Made by a program: the position numbers and the translations under genes | NCBI GenBank assembly: GCA_019242135.1 | Contig: JAFAWC010000030.1 | Span: forward strand, 1-6,623 | Origin: Mycobacteriaceae bacterium | GTDB lineage: Bacteria > Actinomycetota > Actinomycetes > Mycobacteriales > Mycobacteriaceae | Length of the DNA: 6,623 nt | Direction of reading: 5' to 3' | Part shown: piece after piece, positions 1 through 4,310 of the stretch | Layout of the letters: every line of letters starts with the position of its first letter | Position numbering within the stretch: position 1 is the stretch's first letter | The notes under the pieces: generated by a model | Database searches by the model: none | What the model saw: only the letters and a program-made list of their open reading frames with translations | What the model was told of the DNA's origin: nothing

Positions 1-137
1 CGATCGCAGCGGCATTTGGAAAGGCGCCCGCGGCTCCCGATGTCGCCGCGGTAGAGCTGTCGCTCTCAACGTTGCCGTGGCCAGGCGGTCAACGCCACGG
101 ACAGAATTCCCAGTCCAACCACCCTTTTCGTGCACAC
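1..137 (-). pseudogene. Lipoprotein-like gene, 5' part, frameshifted at the lipobox; continues past the left edge
   Basis: Read on the minus strand, a GTG at 137-135 lies 7 nt after a Shine-Dalgarno-like AGGGGG (150-145). It encodes a lipoprotein-type signal peptide: a basic start (VCTKR), a hydrophobic stretch (VVGLGILSVALTA), then TGG where a Cys codon would be expected. The frame then hits TGA at 68-66. If the frame changes at base 83, translation continues as GHGNVESDSSTAATSGAAG to the window edge, a Ser/Thr/Ala/Gly-rich linker typical of mature mycobacterial lipoproteins. Restoring two bases at 82-83 would give L-T-A-C, a classic lipobox. What I see is a signal peptide and a linker in different frames; the missing Cys is inferred. 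It could be a true pseudogene, a phase-variable site or a sequencing error. The protein family is not identifiable from this fragment. It is divergent to csbD. Confidence 0.45.
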
Positions 138-207
138 CGCGGAGCCCCCTGCCCACGCCCGCCATTCTCCGAACGGAGGGCAAGTCGGGCGCGAAGCTCG
201 GCTGGGC

Positions 208-233
208 GTTTTGACGATCGACTCGCGAGGTAT
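208..233 (+). promoter_or_regulatory. Predicted SigF-type promoter of csbD
   Basis: GTTT at 208-211 and AGGTAT at 228-233 are separated by 16 nt. The mycobacterial SigF consensus is GTTT, 15-17 nt, GGGTAT, so only one base of the -10 box differs. Transcription would start near 240 and leave a leader of about 50 nt before the csbD GTG. CsbD in Bacillus subtilis belongs to the SigB general stress regulon, and SigF is the mycobacterial relative of SigB, so motif and gene agree. The motif is seen; its use is inferred. Confidence 0.6.
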
Positions 234-248
234 CCCACTGGTTCCGAC

Positions 249-267
249 GTCGGCCATACGGGCCGAC
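249..267 (+). promoter_or_regulatory. Hairpin in the csbD leader
   Basis: GTCGGCC (249-255) and GGCCGAC (261-267) form a perfect 7-bp, GC-rich stem around the 5-nt loop ATACG. It lies inside the predicted csbD 5' leader, ending 12 nt before the Shine-Dalgarno sequence (280-284). It could stabilise the message or tune translation. Stems of this size also arise by chance in GC-rich DNA, so a function is only a suggestion. Confidence 0.3.
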
Positions 268-292
268 TCCCGGGGAAATAGGAGTAGACGCT

Positions 293-466
293 GTGAGCGG
301 TACGGATAAGGCGAAGAACAAGGCCCAAGACGTTGGCGGCAAGGCCAAGGAAGCGGTCGGCAAGGTCACCGGCGACGACAGCACCAAAAATGAGGGCAAG
401 GGCGACCAGGCGAAGTCCAGTCTCAAAGATGCCGGCGAGAAGGTCAAAGACGCCTTCAAGAAGTAG
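293..466 (+). CDS. CsbD family general stress protein (57 aa)
   Basis: A small, very hydrophilic, Lys/Gly/Asp-rich protein with the CsbD-like layout. An N-terminal block (SGTDKAKNKAQDVGGKAKEA) is followed by VGKVTGDDSTKNEGKGDQAK and a C-terminal amphipathic stretch ending KVKDAFKK. There are no membrane segments, signal peptide or cysteines. The length fits the family, which is usually about 55-70 aa. The GTG start is chosen because AGGAG at 280-284 lies 8 nt upstream; no ATG of that frame precedes the conserved block. CsbD proteins are abundant stress-induced proteins whose biochemical role is unknown, and the predicted SigF promoter at 208-233 agrees with stress or stationary-phase expression. 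It is transcribed alone, divergent from the lipoprotein remnant and convergent with the next gene. The family call is firm; the function is not known. Confidence 0.93.
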   Translation: MSGTDKAKNKAQDVGGKAKEAVGKVTGDDSTKNEGKGDQAKSSLKDAGEKVKDAFKK

Positions 467-570
467 CCGCCCGGCCAGCGCCCGCGACGGCTAGGGGCAA
501 AACGTGATTCGACAAGTCGGCCCGCCACCCCAGCAGGATGACGGGCCAACGGCAGGCGTTCTGATCTGAT

Positions 571-762
571 CTAGTCGCTCGGCGTGCCGTCGCTGCTGTC
601 GAAAAACCGCCACTCAGTGCCGTCCTGCACTTCCATTCGCCATCCGAGCCGGTCATTCTGAGCTGCTCGGTCGACGAACCACGCATGCGCATCATCCGCG
701 CTTTCAATGTCCCTGGTCGCTACCACATCGCCCCTAGGATCAATCACACGGTAGATACTCAT
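571..762 (-). CDS. Small hypothetical protein (63 aa), compact alpha/beta
   Basis: I do not recognise this gene. It runs from ATG at 762-760 to TAG at 573-571. The product begins MSIYRVIDPRGDVVATRDIE and ends in an acidic tail (FFDSSDGTPSD). The pattern suggests two short beta strands (residues 3-8 and 13-18), a helix (about 21-36, rich in Ala and Asp) and a third strand carrying tryptophans (41-55, WRMEVQDGTEWRFF). There is no signal peptide, membrane segment or Cys, so it is probably cytosolic. The ribosome site is poor (GGGAAA about 9 nt upstream). The frame can be extended to 816, but the added residues are Arg/Gly-rich and look non-coding, so the internal ATG is preferred. It follows the 52-aa gene on the same strand after an 80-nt gap and could be co-transcribed with it. 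Confidence 0.72.
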   Translation of the reverse strand: MSIYRVIDPRGDVVATRDIESADDAHAWFVDRAAQNDRLGWRMEVQDGTEWRFFDSSDGTPSD

Positions 763-842
763 AGAGAGTGATTTCCCACGCCATGCCGGGTCCAATCCTC
801 GGCGTCGGCCCGTCACCCAAGCACGATGACGGCCAATATCCG

Positions 843-1001
843 CTATGTCTCGTCGGCGATTTGATGCCGAGACTCGTGCAAACCGGGCGCGTCCGGATCG
901 CCACCCTGGTGTTCAAGCTGGTCCGTCATTTCGCGCTGCTCCTCAGTTGCCTTCCGGGCGTCCTCGGGGGTGGCCGGGTCGGTATTGATGTGCTGATCCA
1001 T
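843..1001 (-). CDS. Small acidic hypothetical protein (52 aa)
   Basis: I do not recognise this gene. It begins at ATG 1001-999, placed by a strong AAGGAG Shine-Dalgarno six bases upstream, and ends with TAG at 845-843. The product (MDQHINTDPATPEDARKATE to the end HESRHQIADET) is highly charged, with 14 Asp/Glu, four His and no Cys or hydrophobic core. It is likely disordered or a short helix (about residues 11-31). Such small hydrophilic proteins are common among mycobacterial stress-response genes, but that is only a guess here. On the minus strand, GTTT at 1067-1064 is followed 15 nt later by GGGAGA, a poor SigF-like match. It precedes the 63-aa gene on the same strand. The 157-aa frame on the opposite strand lacks a comparable ribosome site. 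Confidence 0.75.
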   Translation of the reverse strand: MDQHINTDPATPEDARKATEEQREMTDQLEHQGGDPDAPGLHESRHQIADET

Positions 1002-1204
1002 GCGAGACTCCTTCGAGCGTGGGCGAGCGCTTCGATTGTGGATCTCCCTAATCGCCCGCTTGGAAACCTGACTGAATTTTGCCGGCGGCGCCACGAAAGC
1101 AGGGTGCCGAGTCTCCGTGAACGGGAACTAGCCGGTTCGCCCGTGGGATCGCTTAGTTCGGCCATTCCCCCCGGGGCGTGTGGCCCCGCAGGCGCCGGGG
1201 CCTT
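1002..1204. other. Spacer without a convincing gene
   Basis: The leader and promoter region of the minus-strand 52-aa gene must lie in its left part. At 1182-1202, GGCCCC and GGGGCC can pair around a 9-nt loop, followed at 1210-1214 by five T. This resembles a weak plus-strand terminator, but no intact plus-strand gene ends here. A 39-codon minus-strand frame (1153-1272, GTG start) crosses the right end and is not called, for lack of a good ribosome site. Nothing else is recognisable. Confidence 0.3.
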
Positions 1205-1560
1205 CCGCATTTTTGGGGAAGTTCTTGATCGATCTCTTTGAGCAGCTTTGCGTAAAAGGCAGCCGCGAGCACGGGCCGGCGTCCAGGCGATGGTGCCGTG
1301 GTAGCTGCTGCGGCGCGCGTGGTATTTCTTCGAGACCGTGTACTACCCAGCCTGGATCACGTCGAGGGCCGGCCGCACGGGTTGTGGGTGCACGGCAACA
1401 ACGACACCCTCGGCGCGGCCTCGGCCGTCGAGAAGCTCGCCACCGGACTGGGGCTGACCAAAGGTGCCGCGAACTCGAAGTCACCGGGACCGTGACTTCG
1501 GCAATGCGCGAACAGGGCTATGAGCTGGGTGGCACGCTGGCCGCATTGTTGATGGAGTGA
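1205..1560 (+). pseudogene. Possible decayed gene: coding-like blocks in shifting frames
   Basis: No single frame is convincing, yet blocks with protein-like composition follow one another. They are FLGKFLIDLFEQL in the frame of base 1210; LLRRAWYFFETVYYPAW at 1305-1355 in another frame, just after an in-frame TAG at 1302-1304; GRPHGLWVHGNND and LGAASAVEKLATGLGLTKG at about 1367-1465 in the third frame; and RELEVTGTVTSAMREQGYEL to the TGA at 1558-1560 back in the first. The last two blocks are the most convincing, with high third-position GC. The final TGA lies 12 nt before the next gene, as in an operon. I do not recognise the protein. An alternative is two short overlapping genes, because GTGA at 1492-1495 is both a stop and a start. 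Coding on the minus strand in this region is not excluded. Confidence 0.28.
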
Positions 1561-1572
1561 GAAGGAACTGAC

Positions 1573-2025
1573 ATGTCCGGAATCGCGGGACTGGCCCTTG
1601 GCGCGGCCCCCCTCTTCGGCGGGGCGCTGCTCGGCGTCGCGGCCGGTCAAATCAGAGGACCCGACTTTCGCGCGACGATCAAAGCCGATCTCGACCTGCT
1701 GGAGCGGCTTCCTGAGGAGGAGACGGCCCGCCGGGCGGCGTTGCAGCAGTCGATCAACCAGCGCGTCGACGATCTTGTGGTCGCCAATCGGCGCAGCCGG
1801 GAACTTCGCGCGGCCGCCAGCGCGTACGAGGGCAACTGGCGCGACATCGTGCTTGTGCTGTGCGCCGCGCTCTTCACGATCGTCTGGTGGAACGTCCCGC
1901 ACAGCCGGACGAACTGGCTGGTGATGTTCATCGCGATGATCGTGGTGTCCATCGCGGCCTCGTTCTACGCGTTTCGGGGCGCGCGCCGAGCGATGCGCCG
2001 GTTGGTCCGCCGTAGCGGCTTCTAA
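1573..2025 (+). CDS. Small membrane protein with coiled amphipathic middle (150 aa), unknown function
   Basis: ATG at 1573 has a very good ribosome site, AAGGA six bases upstream. Residues 4-24 form a Gly/Ala-rich hydrophobic segment ([20 protein letters not shown]). Residues 31-85 are charged and helical with heptad-like leucines ([30 protein letters not shown]). Two more hydrophobic segments follow at 91-108 ([18 protein letters not shown]) and 114-134, then a strongly basic tail ([16 protein letters not shown]). By the positive-inside rule the tail is probably cytoplasmic. I recall similar small membrane proteins as hypotheticals in mycobacteria and their phages, but cannot name a family. 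It may be the last gene of a unit whose earlier member decayed. Its TAA overlaps the stop codon of the convergent hydrolase gene. Confidence 0.85.
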   Translation: MSGIAGLALGAAPLFGGALLGVAAGQIRGPDFRATIKADLDLLERLPEEETARRAALQQSINQRVDDLVVANRRSRELRAAASAYEGNWRDIVLVLCAALFTIVWWNVPHSRTNWLVMFIAMIVVSIAASFYAFRGARRAMRRLVRRSGF

Positions 2026-2762
2026 CCGGGCAGCGTCGATTCGAACAGCCTTTGAAGCGCCAGCCAATGCCGCTCGGCGGTCCCGGTGTCGTACGGCGCG
2101 TTGTCCGGAACTGCGAATCCGTGGGCGGCGGGATAGGTCTCGATGGTGTGTTGAACCCCGGCAGCCTCCAGCGCTTTACCGAGGGCCTCGGCATCATCGG
2201 CGGTGAACGACGCATCGTTTTCGGCGGCGGCGACATAGATGGTGCCCGTCATGCGGTCGACCAACCGATGGGGACTGTCCGGGGCGTCTGTCACGAGTCC
2301 ACCGCCGTGGATCGAGCCGGCAGCCGCGACGCGCCCGGGCTGGCGACCGGCCACGATCACCGAGGCGCGACCACCCATGCAGTAACCGCAGACCCCGAAC
2401 CGATCGCCGCGCACCTCTGGGCGATCCGCGAGGAAGTCCAGGAACGCGCCGGCGTCCGCGCTGATCATGTCCGGTGTCAGGCTGCCGGCCAGCCCGAACA
2501 GCCGCGCTCGCTCGTCGGGATCATTGAACGCACTCGGCATCGAGAACGGCTGCCAGTCGCCGTGGCGGTAGTACACATCGGGCAGCAGCACGGCATACCC
2601 GAAACCGGCCAGGGTGTCAGCCATGTCGTCGAACGTCGGCCGCACGCCGGCAGCGTCGGGGTACATGAGCACGCCAGACCACGGACCGGATCCGTTCGGG
2701 GTGTGCAGGGTGACAGGACACGTGCCATCGGGTGTCGCGATGGTTGCAGAGACGCTTGGCAT
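2022..2762 (-). CDS. Dienelactone hydrolase family alpha/beta hydrolase (246 aa)
   Basis: A cytosolic alpha/beta hydrolase of the dienelactone hydrolase family (PF01738), without signal peptide. The catalytic triad is visible: nucleophile Cys128 in the elbow GYCMGG (126-131), acid Asp183 in AENDASFT, and His214 in AAHGFAVP. The early [10 protein letters not shown] segment (33-42) is at the place of the family's substrate-side motif. The length is normal for the family (about 230-250 aa). Family members hydrolyse dienelactones and other esters or lactones; the real substrate here is unknown. ATG at 2762-2760 is the start because the conserved N-terminal beta strands begin just after it; only a weak ribosome site (GGAA) precedes it. 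It is divergent from thyA with 42 nt between start codons. M. tuberculosis has a similar hydrolase gene (Rv2765, from memory) beside thyA, so the arrangement looks conserved, but a link to folate metabolism is not shown. Confidence 0.95.
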   Translation of the reverse strand: MPSVSATIATPDGTCPVTLHTPNGSGPWSGVLMYPDAAGVRPTFDDMADTLAGFGYAVLLPDVYYRHGDWQPFSMPSAFNDPDERARLFGLAGSLTPDMISADAGAFLDFLADRPEVRGDRFGVCGYCMGGRASVIVAGRQPGRVAAAGSIHGGGLVTDAPDSPHRLVDRMTGTIYVAAAENDASFTADDAEALGKALEAAGVQHTIETYPAAHGFAVPDNAPYDTGTAERHWLALQRLFESTLPG

Positions 2763-2768
2763 GGTTCC

Positions 2769-2774
2769 GTTTTA
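2769..2774 (-). promoter_or_regulatory. Possible -10 box of the hydrolase gene
   Basis: On the minus strand TAAAAC (2774-2769) ends six bases before the hydrolase ATG. This is the position expected for a leaderless mycobacterial transcript and would explain the weak ribosome site. The last base differs from the TANNNT pattern, so support is modest. The same six bases lie in the -35 region of the thyA promoter proposed on the other strand. Confidence 0.25.
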
Positions 2775-2791
2775 CCCGGCGGTCCGGCAAG

Positions 2792-2797
2792 TAAGCT
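2792..2797 (+). promoter_or_regulatory. Predicted thyA -10 box, leaderless transcript
   Basis: TAAGCT fits the mycobacterial SigA -10 pattern TANNNT and ends seven bases before the thyA GTG, so transcription would begin at the G of the start codon. No Shine-Dalgarno sequence is visible upstream of thyA, as expected for a leaderless message, a common class in mycobacteria. There is no good -35 hexamer; 2769-2775 is T-rich only. The spacing is seen; the start site is inferred. Confidence 0.5.
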
Positions 2798-2804
2798 GAC
2801 CGAC

Positions 2805-3605
2805 GTGCCCATCGCCACGCCCTACGAGGATCTGCTGCGCCTCGTGATGGAGCGGGGCAGGCCCAAATCCGATCGCACCGGAACGGGCACCCGCAGCCTG
2901 TTCGGCCAGCAGCTGCGCTACGACCTGGCGGATGGTTTCCCGCTCATCACCACGAAGAGAGTGCACATCAAATCGGTGATCTACGAACTGCTGTGGTTTC
3001 TGCGCGGCGACTCCAACGTCGACTGGCTGCATCAGCACGGCGTCACCATCTGGGACGAATGGGCCTCCGAAACAGGCGATCTGGGCCCCATCTACGGAGT
3101 GCAGTGGCGGTCATGGCCCACGCCTTCCGGTGAGCACATCGATCAGATCACCGCGGCGCTGCAGCTGTTGCGCACCGACCCCGACTCGCGGCGGATCATC
3201 GTGTCGGCCTGGAACGTGGCGCAGATCCCGGACATGGCGCTGCCCCCGTGTCACGCGTTCTTCCAGTTCTACGTCGCCGAGGGCCGGTTGAGTTGCCAGC
3301 TCTACCAGCGCAGCGCCGACCTGTTCCTCGGCGTGCCGTTCAACATCGCCAGCTACGCGCTGCTCACGCACCTGATGGCGGCACAGGTCGGCCTCGACGT
3401 CGGCGAGTTCATCTGGACCGGCGGCGACTGCCACATTTATGACAACCACGTGACACAAGCTGCCGAGCAGCTCAGCCGCCCCCCTCGGCCGTACCCGCAA
3501 CTTGTTCTGGCGCATCGTGATTCACTTTTCGACTACGGGTACGAGGACATCACGATCAAAAACTACGACCCGCATCCGGCGATCAAGGCGCCCGTGGCCG
3601 TATGA
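2805..3605 (+). CDS. thyA: Thymidylate synthase ThyA (266 aa)
   Basis: Classic thymidylate synthase: converts dUMP to dTMP with 5,10-methylene-tetrahydrofolate as both carbon donor and reductant, releasing dihydrofolate. It is a cytosolic homodimer. Visible motifs are the phosphate-binding loop [13 protein letters not shown] (22-34, Arg24), the Arg pair RR (129-130) donated to the partner subunit, the catalytic Cys149 in [25 protein letters not shown] (168-180, Asn180), DCHIYDNH (208-215) and the typical C-terminus IKAPVAV. The length equals that of other bacterial ThyA proteins (about 264). The GTG at 2805 is chosen because TPYEDLL follows after three residues, as near the start of other ThyA proteins, and because of the leaderless promoter just upstream. 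The frame stays open far upstream, but that part is antisense to the hydrolase gene. The last codons overlap dfrA (ATGA), implying translational coupling and balanced supply of the two enzymes. Confidence 0.99.
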   Translation: MPIATPYEDLLRLVMERGRPKSDRTGTGTRSLFGQQLRYDLADGFPLITTKRVHIKSVIYELLWFLRGDSNVDWLHQHGVTIWDEWASETGDLGPIYGVQWRSWPTPSGEHIDQITAALQLLRTDPDSRRIIVSAWNVAQIPDMALPPCHAFFQFYVAEGRLSCQLYQRSADLFLGVPFNIASYALLTHLMAAQVGLDVGEFIWTGGDCHIYDNHVTQAAEQLSRPPRPYPQLVLAHRDSLFDYGYEDITIKNYDPHPAIKAPVAV

Positions 3606-4129
3606 GCTGCGTGGGCCTGATCTGGGCTCAGTCCGCCTCGGGCGTGATCGGCCGCGCCGGTGCTATTCCCTGGCGGCTGCCCGAAGACATGGCCCGCTTC
3701 AAGGACCTCACGCTGGGTCAAACGGTCGTCATGGGCCGGCGCACCTGGGAGTCACTGCCCGCGCGGGTGCGGCCGCTGCCGGGCCGGAAAAACGTGGTGC
3801 TCACCCGGCAAGCTGACTACGTGGCAGCCGGTGCGGACGTGACGCGGCGGCTTGATCATGCTCTTCGCCCGAGAGGATCATCGGGCGACGATGCGCTCGG
3901 CGACAGCGACGTGTGGGTGATCGGCGGCGCCGAAATCTATGCGTTGGCGCTGCCGCACGCCTCGCGCTGCGAGGTGACCGAAGTGGACATGAACCTGCCG
4001 CGGCAGGACGACGATGCCGTCGCGCCGGTGCTCGGCGAGGGCTGGGTGGCCGAGGACGCGGACTGGCAGGTCAGCCGCGCGGGCCTGCGCTACCGGTTCA
4101 GCAGCTATCGGCGGATATGGCCGTCCTGA
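3602..4129 (+). CDS. dfrA: Dihydrofolate reductase (175 aa)
   Basis: Reduces dihydrofolate to tetrahydrofolate with NADPH, renewing the cofactor oxidised by ThyA; it is the target of antifolates such as trimethoprim. Visible: the N-terminal strand [14 protein letters not shown] (4-17), IPWRLPEDM with catalytic Asp29 (22-30), the NADPH-binding GRRTWESLP (45-53), [11 protein letters not shown] (59-69) and [13 protein letters not shown] (106-118). The ATG sits inside the thyA stop (ATGA), with no separate promoter seen. At 175 aa it is longer than the M. tuberculosis enzyme (159 aa, from memory), with two differences. A loop of about ten extra residues ([15 protein letters not shown], 89-103) precedes the VWVIGG strand, and there is a C-terminal tail RIWPS after the usual SYRR-like end. 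The tail (ATA TGG CCG TCC TGA) is encoded by the left copy of the 15-bp direct repeat. Confidence 0.97.
   Translation: MSCVGLIWAQSASGVIGRAGAIPWRLPEDMARFKDLTLGQTVVMGRRTWESLPARVRPLPGRKNVVLTRQADYVAAGADVTRRLDHALRPRGSSGDDALGDSDVWVIGGAEIYALALPHASRCEVTEVDMNLPRQDDDAVAPVLGEGWVAEDADWQVSRAGLRYRFSSYRRIWPS
4115..4129 (+). repeat. 15-bp direct repeat, left copy (end of dfrA)
   Basis: ATATGGCCGTCCTGA occurs here and identically at 4296-4310, 181 bp away; flanking bases differ at once on both sides. In this copy it encodes the last four residues and stop of DfrA. Its ATG (4117) also opens a 19-codon frame, [19 protein letters not shown], whose first four residues equal the start of the downstream glycosylase. 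A chance 15-bp match at such a distance is very unlikely, and it falls exactly on the two gene ends. Confidence 0.85.
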
Positions 4130-4295
4130 TAACTGTTGATTCGGCGAGCGTCGAGTTATGGCGTGATTTTCGCTGAAATGGCGCAGGAAAGTCGGCGTTC
4201 GCGCCCCAGCTGGTGCGCTCGGTGGCGGGCTAGAGAGCAGCCATTTTCTGATGACTGAGCGCAACATGAGGACGCCGATGAGAGGGCGAGTGGGA
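4130..4295. mobile_element. 166-bp insert between the 15-bp direct repeats (possible small non-autonomous element)
   Basis: Without this segment and one repeat copy, dfrA would run straight into the glycosylase gene, with the dfrA TGA 13 bases into an overlapping ATG start. The segment has no long frame. It holds an imperfect 18-bp palindrome (4201-4218, one mismatched pair) and a short inverted pair AAATGGC / GCCATTT. The ends lack clear terminal inverted repeats and there is no transposase. Mycobacterial MIRU repeats are known to sit at overlapping stop/start junctions, a parallel worth testing, but I do not recognise this sequence as a MIRU. Alternatives are recombination between short repeats or an old duplication. 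That it is an insertion is inferred, not seen. Confidence 0.35.
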
Positions 4296-4310
4296 ATATG
4301 GCCGTCCTGA
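4296..4310 (+). repeat. 15-bp direct repeat, right copy (start of glycosylase gene)
   Basis: This copy, identical to 4115-4129, contains the start codon and first codons (ATG GCC GTC CTG A) of the winged-helix glycosylase. It also closes a 14-residue frame, MRTPMRGRVGIWPS (ATG at 4266, TGA at 4308-4310). That recreates beside the glycosylase start the same stop/start overlap that dfrA has in the left copy. Confidence 0.85.

Noticed and set aside
519..547. GGCCCG / CGGGCC inverted repeat with a 17-nt loop between convergent csbD and the 63-aa gene, considered as a terminator
   Set aside because: The stem is only six bp, the loop is long and there is no T-run on either side; such pairs are frequent in GC-rich DNA.
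768..1241. 157-codon open frame on the plus strand
   Set aside because: It is antisense to the 52-aa gene, which has a strong ribosome site; the frame itself has none and its translation has no recognisable features.
1153..1272. 39-codon minus-strand frame with a helical-looking part (AFYAKLLKEIDQELPQKC), GTG start
   Set aside because: There is no good ribosome site, the start is ambiguous and the opposite strand also looks coding-like here. It could be part of a decayed gene, but I cannot support a call.
1357..2067. 236-codon open frame on the minus strand
   Set aside because: It is antisense to the membrane protein gene, which has a good ribosome site and clear membrane segments. The minus-strand product is His/Arg/Asp-rich and featureless.
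2052..2804. Open frame continuing upstream of ThyA, which would give a 517-aa fusion protein
   Set aside because: It is antisense to the hydrolase gene with its clear catalytic triad, its composition is Arg/Gly/His-rich and protein-unlike, and ThyA of normal length starts at 2805.
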